Positions 9,395-18,386 of a stretch of DNA of 33,656 bases are shown in pieces; position 1 is the first letter of the stretch, and every line of letters begins with the position of its first letter. Location: positions 1 to 33,656 of the forward strand of contig CACLDR010000020.1 of assembly GCA_902605755.1 (NCBI GenBank), read 5' to 3'. A program made the translations under genes and the position numbers. The notes under the pieces are model-generated. The model saw only the letters and a list, made by a program, of their open reading frames with translations. It made no database searches and had not been told where the DNA came from. This DNA is from an uncultured Marinoscillum sp. (GTDB lineage Bacteria; Bacteroidota; Bacteroidia; Cytophagales; Cyclobacteriaceae).

Positions 9395-10892
9395 CTCAAC
9401 TATGGTAATAAAATCATTCATTTTGGCCATTTATTTTGGTCTCTTATTTTTTATTGGTTGGAAATCGTCCAAAAAAGTAAAAAATATCAAAGATTTTTTT
9501 GTTGGGGGCAAAAAACTGGGCTTTTGGGTGACAGCTTTCTCCACTCGAGCAACAGGTGAATCTGCTTGGTTATTATTGGGACTAACAGGACTGGGCGCAG
9601 TAGTTGGTATCAGTGCTTTTTGGGTCGTATTCGGAGAAGTAATAGGGGTAAGTATTGCATGGATATTTATGGCTAAAAAATTCAAGCGCATTACCGATAA
9701 ATATAACTCGATTACCATACCAGACTTTTTGGTTAGTCACTTCAACTCTAAAACCAATCATTTGAGATTTTTATCAGCACTCTTTTTATCTTTTTTTATC
9801 ATTATTTATGTGAGCGCCCAGATTGATGCGACGGGATCTGCTTTTGAAGTTTTTATGGGTTGGAATTATTTTGTAGGAGCTATTGTCGGTTATGGCATTG
9901 TTCTTTTTTACATCACATTTGGAGGGTTTATTGCTGTGGTATGGTCTGATCTCATTCAGGGATCTTTGATGTTTTTGGCATTATGTGCATTACCCTTTAT
10001 TGGATTGTTTTTTTTAAACCAGGAACTTACTTTTTGGCAAAGGTTAATTCATATTGATCCAGGTTTGGTTTCTATTTGGGGTTTAGGTGGATTTAATTCA
10101 GTCAACTTTGCCACGATCGTTGGCTATTCATGTATTGGATTAGCTTTTTTAGGATCTCCTCAGATTTTTCTTCGCTTTATGGCTGTAAAAAATGAAGTCG
10201 AGATAGATAAAGGAAAGTGGATAGCTATATTTTTTACACTCTTTAGTGATTGTGCAGCAGTTTTTATAGGTATTATGGCTCGGTATTTTTTCACTGAAGC
10301 GGGTTACAATGTTGAAGAGACGTTAGGAAATAACGGACAAAATTCTTTAATACTTGTTGTCGAATTTTTGTTACCAATTGTATTTGTAGGTTTATATATG
10401 GCGGTTATTTTAGCCGCGATTATGTCTACCGTAGATTCATTATTGGTATTGGCATCAAGCGCGCTTGTTTTAGATATTTATTATAAAATATTGAAACCTT
10501 CCGTATCACTTAAAAGGCTTATGAGTATATCCCGTATGGTCACTTTTGCTTTAGCATCTATTTCCTTATTGGTTGCTTTATTGGTTGCTATTTCAACTCC
10601 GGAACGGACCATTTTTTGGTTTGTATTGGTAGGCTTTCATGGTATAGCAGCAACCTTTTGCCCGGCAATTATCCTTACCTTATTTTGGAAAGATTTCTCG
10701 GAGAGGGGAGCTATTGCCGCAATGATATCCGGTTTTTTTGGTGTTTTAGTCTTTAAATTTATCATGCCTAGACTAGAGGGCATTGGAATATATTTTGATG
10801 AAATTGCAGAGTTGGCACCGGCAATGCTTATTGGATTTTTGTCAGGCTATCTGGTATCTAAGTTATTTCCCAACATGCCGACTACTAAATAA
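9378..10892 (+). CDS. sodium:solute symporter (SSS family, PutP-like)
   Basis: 504 residues, almost all in hydrophobic helices (about 13 expected for SSS). Family landmarks: N-terminal 'KKVKNIKDFFVGGKKLGFW' and 'ATGESAWLLLGLTG', 'AVVWSDLIQGSLMF' (Asp191), and 'STVDSLLVLASSALVLDIY' (Asp353 in the conserved S-T-x-D-S loop). It should import a small organic solute (proline, other amino acid or similar) with sodium. The chosen ATG overlaps the aminotransferase by 17 bases; ATG 9402, after that gene's stop, is an alternative start that would remove 8 residues. Co-transcription with an aminotransferase suggests its solute is an amine or amino acid, but because that gene is broken the pair may no longer form a working pathway. 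Confidence 0.9.
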   Translation: MNIAINSTMVIKSFILAIYFGLLFFIGWKSSKKVKNIKDFFVGGKKLGFWVTAFSTRATGESAWLLLGLTGLGAVVGISAFWVVFGEVIGVSIAWIFMAKKFKRITDKYNSITIPDFLVSHFNSKTNHLRFLSALFLSFFIIIYVSAQIDATGSAFEVFMGWNYFVGAIVGYGIVLFYITFGGFIAVVWSDLIQGSLMFLALCALPFIGLFFLNQELTFWQRLIHIDPGLVSIWGLGGFNSVNFATIVGYSCIGLAFLGSPQIFLRFMAVKNEVEIDKGKWIAIFFTLFSDCAAVFIGIMARYFFTEAGYNVEETLGNNGQNSLILVVEFLLPIVFVGLYMAVILAAIMSTVDSLLVLASSALVLDIYYKILKPSVSLKRLMSISRMVTFALASISLLVALLVAISTPERTIFWFVLVGFHGIAATFCPAIILTLFWKDFSERGAIAAMISGFFGVLVFKFIMPRLEGIGIYFDEIAELAPAMLIGFLSGYLVSKLFPNMPTTK

Positions 10893-11346
10893 TATTACAG
10901 ATGAACGTAAATCATCATATTTATTTAAATGGTATAATAATAATAATATTATTATTATAACCTTCAATAAGACGAGTGTCCTGCTCATAACCATTTCATC
11001 AGATAAACTATAGAACGCGGATATATCTATCCTCATCTCAACTATTCTGGGTGTACACTTTTAAGAAATATTGATTGTGATCTTAGGTTATTATCAGCTA
11101 TTAAGAACACTATTTATCAATGAACCAAAAAATAGTCAAATATATAATTTTGGAATTGGGCCAATTAGAAGCTTGGGGTGTAATTATAAATTAATATTGA
11201 GGAATTAAAATTTTGCTAAAATATTGATAATTCTAACTGAAATTTTTGGATGCTGGACTCGATACCAAATGGAGTATCAGTCAAACACAATATTATTAAC
11301 TTATATTGATCTTCTTTTGACCAAAAAAGAGTTAAAATGCCTTTTA
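10893..11346. other. convergent intergenic region with AT-rich inverted repeat
   Basis: 454 bases between the convergent symporter and ABC-transporter genes. Apart from the ATA/TAT inverted repeat at 10931-10962 I see no gene. A start-bearing stretch at 11120-11193 gives 24 codons and then many stops, too short to call. Confidence 0.5.
10931..10962. repeat. near-perfect inverted repeat of AAT/ATT triplets
   Basis: 32 bases: GGT, a run of AAT-type triplets, then ATT-type triplets and ACC. The arms pair with one base of slippage to give a stem of about 14 bp made almost only of A-T pairs. It lies 38 bases after the symporter stop and could act as a weak convergent terminator or RNA end-protector, but it lacks a following T-run. 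Confidence 0.5.
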
Positions 11347-14313
11347 TTAAGAGATCAACTTTCTGAGCCAATCATAATATAAACTGACGCCAAGGAATAA
11401 AGTCATTATCCAGATGATTATAAGATTGAAATAGAGTGTATCCAAATGATATCCCAAAATATATTTGGAAGGAGCATAAAATAGGGTTCTGAAATCCATT
11501 AAATGATCAGGTGTGCGTTTTTCCTGATAGATAGGGTAGATCTTTTGAATTAATCGATTGTCCACTTCAATGACTCTTTCTGGTGCACTAATGTTTTTTA
11601 CTAAGTTAGAAATGGATTTGTTATGAGATTGTGACTTAAGTAAAGCATGTGTGTTAATAGGAATAGAATTAAGGATTTTATGTTTTTTTTCTCTACCTTT
11701 TTTTGCTTTATTGTTGTAATAAGTCCTCAAATCTTCAAAAAATGAATTTGTTTCATCCATCAGACTAGGAGAAAAAGTATCTATTGTCAATTGACTTATT
11801 TTCGTAAATTTATCATTACCAATAATTTGTAATACGGCAGATATTTCATTTCGAATGGTGGTTAATCGGTCCTTAACTTCTATTATTTGCTTATGATTAT
11901 CTTCCTGGTAATGCATATTTACAAAATCCAAGTGAGCTTGTAATTTTGGAATATAATAAATCGTAGCATATTCATTCTGCGATATTTCCCTATCAATTTC
12001 ATAGATGATTTTCCCGTAGGCATTATTCTTAAATTGAGATACGGCTAAGGCTTCAAACGCCCATCTGCTGGCCATAATTTCGCCAATTATAGGCACTTTT
12101 TGTTGTGAGGTTAAAGCAGTATTTAATTTATCAAAATTAACGACTACACCACTCAATAAAAGTTGTGGTATGATGAGTAAAGGAATGAGAATATACACCG
12201 TTACCGCTGATTTGAAAGCACTAGAGATATTCAGTCCTAATATATTGGCAAAACAGGATACTGAAAACAAAATGATCCAAGTAGTTATATTCATGTCTTG
12301 TACCTCAAGTATCCAATTACTGATCCATACAAAGCTTAGCGTTTGAATCATTGAAATACTGAATAAGATGACGATTTTAGATAATAAATAGCTCAAGCGG
12401 CTCAAATTGAGAAATGCCTCTCGTTTTAAAATTTTTCTATCTCGAATGATTTCCTCGGCACTAATGGTTAGCCCCATAAATAGAGCAACAATAACACTCA
12501 TGAAAAAGAAAACAGGAAGATTCAGATTTTCTTCTAAAGAATATTCGCTACCATTTGTACCGTTATATCTTATAATGAATGCCAATAATAAAGCTAATAA
12601 TGGAGCCTCTAAGAAGTTGATGAGTAGGTATTGTTTGTTACTCAATTTTGACATCAGGTCACGTTGACAGAACAGCAGACATTGATTAATTTTATTTGGA
12701 ATTTCTAATATTTTTGGAGGTAAGTTGCTTGTTTCTTTGACTGACTTTAAAGATTTCTTTTTTAGATAATGAGCCTCCCATTCTTCGGGTAATATTTTTC
12801 TCTTTTGAGTAAAATGTCCATTTTCATCAATAACCTTACATTCGATGATATTGAAGATTTGCTCTGGATTTGTACTTGAGGAAGTATTGACTAATTGCAC
12901 TAATGATTTGAAATAAGGGATGGCTTCCAAGGGGTTTCCATTATAGATTTGATAGCCGCCCACGTCCAAAATGATGAGTTCATCAAACATTTTGAATATA
13001 TTTTCAGAGGGTTGATGAATAACAACAAAAATTAATTTTCCCTTCAATGATAGTTCTTTCAAAAGATCCATAATATTTTCTGAGTCTCTGGACGACAGAC
13101 CACTCGTAGGTTCGTCTACAAATAATATTGAGGGTTCTCTGATTAATTCTAGACCTATATTTAGTCGTTTTCTTTGTCCACCGCTGATCGTTTTTTCAAG
13201 AGGACTGCCTACTTTTAAAAGTGCTGCCTTACTCAGGCCAAGTGCTTCCAGTAGATTTTGAGAGAGTTCGATTAATTCCTCTTCATCTTTGTTTTTAAAG
13301 CAGAGTTTTGCCGTAAAAAGTAGATTATTAAATACAGTTAATTCTTCTATAAGAAGGTCATCTTGCGGGACATAGCCTATAACACCCTCTAATTGAGTTT
13401 TATTTTTATGCAGGTCAATTCCATTAATCTTTAGGCTTCCTTTTGAGGGGGATTCGTTACCATTTAAAACATTTAATAAGGTTGATTTTCCAGCTCCACT
13501 GCCTCCCATTAATGCAATTAATTGTCCTCCTTCAGCTGCAATATTCACATTTTTTAGACCAATATTGCCATTGGGAAATTTATATGAAAGATCGGTTGCA
13601 ATAAAGCTCAATTTAGAAAGTTCATCTGGCTTTCTATATTCAGATAAAATACTGCTGAAATAAATAGGGCTGTTATTCTGACTCTTTATTGTGGATCCCA
13701 GAGACAATATGTAAACATGATTCTTAATCATAATCATACCGTTCAGAAATACGTCTGTCTTGCCTATGTTTTTTGCAAAATAGATTTCAAAATCAGAAAT
13801 TCTTAGTATGGCCACAAAACCATCTAAATTAGCCATTCTCATTTTTTTGGTTGGAGTGGAAGACTTTTCTGGCTCATCATCAATAAGGAGCATATGTTCG
13901 GAATCGATATTAGTAGCGGTTGTAGCAAGAACAAATTGCTTTATTAAATCTGTTATTTTCTTGCTAAAATATAATTGTTTAGAAATTTTATAGATATGTT
14001 CATTTTCTTGTGATGAAACTTGTCCATCAGCAATGACCATTTCCATTAGCCGTATTAAAATTATGGCTTTTTGATTATTTGATTGCTCTCTATTAATTCG
14101 TTCGCAAATTTCTTCTAGTGATTCACCATTAGGTTGTTCATTGAAGAGGGTTACGTATTTACGAAATAAATTGAGGTAGGTATCCATATCTTGGCGTGAT
14201 ACTTCTTCTCTCAAAAAGTGAACAACTGATTGCTCCTCTTCTTCAGTTACACCGTCCTCTCTAGCGACCAATGCCAACAATTGAAGAATGGCCTTTAGTA
14301 CTTTTTCACTCAT
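11347..14313 (-). CDS. TerB-like domain / ABCG-type ABC transporter fusion
   Basis: 988 residues. Order: helical TerB-like N-terminus (about 1-140, acidic 'AREDGVTEEEE' and 'VIADGQVSSQE' repeats resembling TerB metal-binding helices); a small beta region (about 165-235) that may be a degenerate FHA-like domain; an ABC ATPase with Walker A GGSGAGKST (Lys276), signature SGGQRKR (377-383), Walker B 'LFVDEPTSG' (Asp400-Glu401) and H-loop His433; then about six membrane helices with the 'SRWAFEAL' motif typical of ABCG/ABC2 membrane domains and a long polar loop (about 760-930) before the last helix. ATPase and permease in one chain with ATPase first is ABCG-like; it should dimerise in the inner membrane. 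The substrate is unknown. All catalytic motifs are intact. It is 191 bases from the lipoprotein upstream. Confidence 0.88.
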   Translation of the reverse strand: MSEKVLKAILQLLALVAREDGVTEEEEQSVVHFLREEVSRQDMDTYLNLFRKYVTLFNEQPNGESLEEICERINREQSNNQKAIILIRLMEMVIADGQVSSQENEHIYKISKQLYFSKKITDLIKQFVLATTATNIDSEHMLLIDDEPEKSSTPTKKMRMANLDGFVAILRISDFEIYFAKNIGKTDVFLNGMIMIKNHVYILSLGSTIKSQNNSPIYFSSILSEYRKPDELSKLSFIATDLSYKFPNGNIGLKNVNIAAEGGQLIALMGGSGAGKSTLLNVLNGNESPSKGSLKINGIDLHKNKTQLEGVIGYVPQDDLLIEELTVFNNLLFTAKLCFKNKDEEELIELSQNLLEALGLSKAALLKVGSPLEKTISGGQRKRLNIGLELIREPSILFVDEPTSGLSSRDSENIMDLLKELSLKGKLIFVVIHQPSENIFKMFDELIILDVGGYQIYNGNPLEAIPYFKSLVQLVNTSSSTNPEQIFNIIECKVIDENGHFTQKRKILPEEWEAHYLKKKSLKSVKETSNLPPKILEIPNKINQCLLFCQRDLMSKLSNKQYLLINFLEAPLLALLLAFIIRYNGTNGSEYSLEENLNLPVFFFMSVIVALFMGLTISAEEIIRDRKILKREAFLNLSRLSYLLSKIVILFSISMIQTLSFVWISNWILEVQDMNITTWIILFSVSCFANILGLNISSAFKSAVTVYILIPLLIIPQLLLSGVVVNFDKLNTALTSQQKVPIIGEIMASRWAFEALAVSQFKNNAYGKIIYEIDREISQNEYATIYYIPKLQAHLDFVNMHYQEDNHKQIIEVKDRLTTIRNEISAVLQIIGNDKFTKISQLTIDTFSPSLMDETNSFFEDLRTYYNNKAKKGREKKHKILNSIPINTHALLKSQSHNKSISNLVKNISAPERVIEVDNRLIQKIYPIYQEKRTPDHLMDFRTLFYAPSKYILGYHLDTLYFNLIIIWIMTLFLGVSLYYDWLRKLIS

Positions 14314-14504
14314 TTTTGCTTTGTTCGCTTATCAGTCAGGATTAAATTTTAAAATTAAGAATTAACAGATTAAATCAAATTAGCGGTTCAAGGAATAAAA
14401 AAGCAATTTACTAATGCTATCAATATCGCGCATTTATTGCTGATGTTTTACTTGCAAAGAGTTATTTTGTTCCTTTCGTGAATAAAAGTTTAGTTCGAGA
14501 AAAA

Positions 14505-15404
14505 TCACTGAACTAATGAATTCCTTACTCGACTTATTTCCGTAGTGAGGTGACCCAGTACTTTAGATTCTAGCATCATATCCCCAGTATTTGAAGCAAT
14601 TTGGGCATTGACCTTTACCAATTCGTTGTCATAAATTAGCTTGATTTTATTTAAATCAGCCAAAAGTGAACTTAGAGCCAGATTATCATCAAACTTTTTA
14701 ACTATTTCGATTAATTTATTAAGTCCTTCTTTTTGGTCAATGACTACTTTAATTAAAGGTTCTAGAATGAGATCCCTTATTTCAGCTGGTGTATCTTCAG
14801 GGTAATTTTTAATAAGCTGTGTGGACAGATATAAACCTTCTAAGATAGAGCCAGATAAGATCAGGCTAGCCACATCGAGTCTCCCTGTACTTTCTAAAAG
14901 TTTATTGGATTGATTAGACGCCTCATCTACCAAAGTTTTTAATGAATCTTTATTTAATAAATTTTCCTCGAACCTTAGTAGGAATTCTAGGTCGACTACT
15001 GAATTAACACCTACGGTTTCAGAAAGTTTTTGACAAGCGCTAATGTACTCTAGTGCAGGCTGCGTTTTATCATAGCTGATTAAATAGCCAATATCTGTTG
15101 TGTATACACCTATATTAACGGCAGATTTAGCAACTTCACTTGTATAATTATCGGCTCTTGAGACTTCATTGATCACATTACCATCAAAATCACTACCTGT
15201 GGCCATTAATAAATATGGTATTTCTGAAGGTGGAGGAAAAGAACTTAATAAGGCATTAACATCTGCAGTCATTTGATTTTTTGCAGTTTCAAATTCAGCA
15301 CTTTCTGACTCAGTAGATCTGCTTTTAGATGCGTCGCTACAAGAATATAGAACAAAAACTAAGATGGTTATTGATGATATTAATTTAGCAGAATGGTTAC
15401 TCAT
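14505..15404 (-). CDS. orphan lipoprotein, mostly helical
   Basis: 299 residues; no family recognised. The N-terminus has a hydrophobic stretch ending in lipobox 'FVLYSC' (Cys22), then a Ser/Glu-rich linker and a largely alpha-helical domain with regularly spaced Leu/Ile ('LLSSFPPPSEIPYLL', 'LLESTGRLDVASLIL'). It begins 203 bases downstream of the OmpA-type gene and ends 191 bases before the ABC fusion, all on the same strand, so a loose envelope-related cluster is possible. The motif 'LLSSFPPPSEIPYLLMATG' recalls conserved Bacteroidota lipoproteins of unknown function, but I cannot name the family. Confidence 0.75.
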   Translation of the reverse strand: MSNHSAKLISSITILVFVLYSCSDASKSRSTESESAEFETAKNQMTADVNALLSSFPPPSEIPYLLMATGSDFDGNVINEVSRADNYTSEVAKSAVNIGVYTTDIGYLISYDKTQPALEYISACQKLSETVGVNSVVDLEFLLRFEENLLNKDSLKTLVDEASNQSNKLLESTGRLDVASLILSGSILEGLYLSTQLIKNYPEDTPAEIRDLILEPLIKVVIDQKEGLNKLIEIVKKFDDNLALSSLLADLNKIKLIYDNELVKVNAQIASNTGDMMLESKVLGHLTTEISRVRNSLVQ

Positions 15405-15607
15405 AATATTTTTTTTAGACGCTTAAAATTACGGAAATATCTAGTTAATCTGTAATTAGTTATTAAAATAATCTTTAAAAAAACAGATAATAACTTAATT
15501 AAATTAAAAAGAAGAATATCACAATTTGAATTTTCATGGTTTCCGAAAATCAATATTATTCTGTATCTATTACGATATTTACTTAGATTACTTAAAAATT
15601 TAAAAAA

Positions 15608-18094
15608 TTATTTTTTTAATATTTGAATTTCAACTCTTCTGTTAAATCTTTTTTGTTTTTTATTGTTGTTGTCTTTTAACGGTTTCCATTCGCCATAATA
15701 GTACACCTCTATTTTCTCATTTTTAACTCCAAATGTTTCTATTTTTCGACGAACAGTCTCAGCTCTTTTTTTCGATAAAATAAGATTATAATTTTCCTCA
15801 CCATCATTATCGGTGTGACCGATGATGATGATTTGGTGTGAACTTCTATTAGAGAAATCATATTTATTTATCAGTTCAATGATTTGTTCATTATATCGGT
15901 TATTTAGTGTGGCATCGTCACTATCAAAATAAACATTAATAGTTTCAATGAAATTTCCAAAAGGCTTCGATTTTGTTACTTGATCTTTTCTCTCATCCTT
16001 TTCCTTTTCCCTCTTACTTTCAGTATTAATATCCACTAAGGTTGACTTTTTTATTGAGGAAGGATTTACTGTAATTTGAGTATTATCTCGAATTTCATTT
16101 TTAATCTGCTCTTCTTTAATCTGCTCTATCTTTTCTTTTGTATGATTAGGGTCAACATTTCGTTTGTTTTTATGAAAATTAATGTTTTCAAGATTGGTTG
16201 AATCAATCGGACAACCTTCATTGTAGATAGATCCTGAAATTTCTGGGCATTTATCAAGCAAATTTGTCGTACCATCTCCGTCATTATCAGTACAACATCC
16301 TGGATTTTCAAAAGGACAACCGTTGTTAAATTCAATACCGGCTATATCAGGACATTTGTCTACTATATCGATTATGCCATCTTTGTCACGATCAGGACAT
16401 CCATAGTGAATGGGTAAACCGGAGATTAAAGGACATTGGTCATTAAGATCTAGCACACCATCTCCATCCGTATCAGGACACCCATTATGCTTTTTTGGTC
16501 CAGGCATGTAAATGCAATAATCTTGAGTATCAGGAATTCCATCACCATCTGTATCAGGACACCCTAATAACCCTAATAAACCTGGATCGTACATACAACC
16601 ATCTTTACTATCAGAGACTTTATCATTATCTATATCTGAAGGCATTTTATAACCAAGATTGAAAACAACACCTACAAATATGTTGGAGTTAAATCGTGCT
16701 CTTTTCCCCAATAGTCCCGTAATATTGTGCATCCCTCCGACAATAGAAATAATACCATCTTGAGCATTTAATTTATTTGTCAATTCAATAAGATTGACGC
16801 GACCAGATAATCCTATATTGAACTGACCATTTCTTTGGATGCTTAACGGTAAGGCGACACCTATCTTTTCAGAGCTATATCTTGGGACAATTGAATTTAT
16901 TGATTTCAAATGGACTTTGTGAAGATCTGAACTCCTTTTTAAGGCAATGGAAGAAGTATAGCCTAAATATAAATTTTTTGAAATATGATAGTCCGCATGC
17001 AAATTGAGCGAAGTGGGAAGATTCATATTGAATACTTCATCTTGTTCTAGATTTTTGGTAGAAGCAATTGCGAAATCATCAAAAGTTTTTAGAGCAGTAG
17101 TTTCATCTAGTTTTTGAACATCCAAATCAACAAAGTTGAGGTTCCCTAATCTTTCTGCATCATAAGTGGTGTTGGCAGTGGTGAAGTCGTAGGAGAGGCT
17201 ATCTCTTATAAACCTTACTCTTCCAATATCTGTAATGCTAACACCAAATTTGAATAAATATTTAGTAAGATCATGTCTTTCAATTTTTGTTTCTCCATCC
17301 ATGTCATACTTGAAACTATTGTATTTCGGACGGTATTCGTACACGGCTCCAATATCAAATCCCATACCGGTATTTCTCGAAGTGAACATATTACCTTTTT
17401 CGGCTCTACCATAATTAAATTCGGTAGATGAAAATGTAGCCTCTGAGCTAGTAGCATTATTGAATTCAAAGTTTCCTTGATCGGCAAATAAGTAGGTAGC
17501 ATCAATTCCATTAATTAATTTAATAGCAATTCCAGCTTTTAAAAAGTTAGTTTTATCATTCTTTAAAACCCGCGCATAGTTAAATCTATTTTCTAGATAG
17601 ATAAATTGGTTATAGGAATATTTTTCAAATGATATGGGCGTATTTAAGGGCTTAGAATCATCATAATTGTTGTGAATAGCGTTTGTCCATTCGTTGGAAA
17701 GTCCATCTATATTACCGAAGGAACGAATTCGAAAACCCAGCCCAATCGCATTATTATGATTGATTTCATAACTAACTCCAACTAAGTCGAGACTTGAACT
17801 TCTGGACTGATAGCCCAAACCAGAATGATTTCTATATCTGGAGCTTTCATTTCCAAATGCCTTACTGATAACGCGCATGTTTGCGCCTGTAAAGTTGTTC
17901 GTCTTCAATGTATTTAAAGAACTGTTGATACTTAATTTCTGAAGGGAATTAACAATGGAGGCAGGTTGAAAATAGGATGTTGAATAGCCGATATAATTGT
18001 CTAAAGCATTTCCTCCAGAATAATTATTTTGAGCTGAGAGGTTAAAAGATACCAGAATGTCTGCAATCAAGAAAATGGGTAGTATAAGTTTCAT
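15608..18094 (-). CDS. outer-membrane beta-barrel / TSP3 / OmpA-domain protein
   Basis: 828 residues with a signal peptide ending near 'LSAQNN'. Residues about 25-480 are rich in alternating beta strands with aromatic girdles, as in DUF5723/PorP-like barrels of Bacteroidota (family recall). Residues 487-629 hold about five thrombospondin type-3 repeats of D-x-D-x-D-G type (for example 'CPDTDGDGIPDTQDYC'), which bind calcium and act as stiff spacers. A Lys/Glu-rich linker follows, then an OmpA-like peptidoglycan-binding domain (about 725-828) with 'GHTDNDGEENYNLILSKKRA' (Gly759-His760-Thr761-Asp762) and 'NRRVEIQ'. It should link the outer membrane to the cell wall. The gene is intact; a candidate promoter lies at 18141-18175. 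Confidence 0.9.
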   Translation of the reverse strand: MKLILPIFLIADILVSFNLSAQNNYSGGNALDNYIGYSTSYFQPASIVNSLQKLSINSSLNTLKTNNFTGANMRVISKAFGNESSRYRNHSGLGYQSRSSSLDLVGVSYEINHNNAIGLGFRIRSFGNIDGLSNEWTNAIHNNYDDSKPLNTPISFEKYSYNQFIYLENRFNYARVLKNDKTNFLKAGIAIKLINGIDATYLFADQGNFEFNNATSSEATFSSTEFNYGRAEKGNMFTSRNTGMGFDIGAVYEYRPKYNSFKYDMDGETKIERHDLTKYLFKFGVSITDIGRVRFIRDSLSYDFTTANTTYDAERLGNLNFVDLDVQKLDETTALKTFDDFAIASTKNLEQDEVFNMNLPTSLNLHADYHISKNLYLGYTSSIALKRSSDLHKVHLKSINSIVPRYSSEKIGVALPLSIQRNGQFNIGLSGRVNLIELTNKLNAQDGIISIVGGMHNITGLLGKRARFNSNIFVGVVFNLGYKMPSDIDNDKVSDSKDGCMYDPGLLGLLGCPDTDGDGIPDTQDYCIYMPGPKKHNGCPDTDGDGVLDLNDQCPLISGLPIHYGCPDRDKDGIIDIVDKCPDIAGIEFNNGCPFENPGCCTDNDGDGTTNLLDKCPEISGSIYNEGCPIDSTNLENINFHKNKRNVDPNHTKEKIEQIKEEQIKNEIRDNTQITVNPSSIKKSTLVDINTESKREKEKDERKDQVTKSKPFGNFIETINVYFDSDDATLNNRYNEQIIELINKYDFSNRSSHQIIIIGHTDNDGEENYNLILSKKRAETVRRKIETFGVKNEKIEVYYYGEWKPLKDNNNKKQKRFNRRVEIQILKK

Positions 18095-18140
18095 AATGGG
18101 CTTGATTGGTTAGTTTATATTTCTTGAGGTTATTCTGAAA

Positions 18141-18175
18141 GAAATGTAGCTAAAATTTTACATGTAATCAACAAA
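18141..18175 (-). promoter_or_regulatory. candidate Bacteroidota-type promoter for the OmpA-family gene
   Basis: On the minus strand a TTTGTTG element (18169-18175) and TACATTTC (18141-18148) are about 20 bases apart. The known Bacteroidota sigma consensus is TTTG near -33 and TAnnTTTG near -7; the second element has one mismatch. Position, about 47 bases upstream of the start codon, is sensible. Such matches are frequent in AT-rich DNA. Confidence 0.35.
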
Positions 18176-18386
18176 TGTAAATTATTATGACTTTATAAAA
18201 TCGATATATTTTATTTAATTACTTAAATTCAAATTTGAAAGTTGATTGAATCCCTGGTAAATAGAGTTACGTAATAATCTGTTTTTTTTAGTAGGTAGTT
18301 TCATATCGTGTACTTCTAGGCATGAGAGTGTAGACCCATAAATTGATAAGATTAATTACCGAAAGTATTTATTCAATAGAAAGATT

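Noticed and set aside
11120-11290. Possible relic gene on the plus strand after the symporter
   Set aside because: Stops are as frequent as expected by chance and no motif is recognisable.
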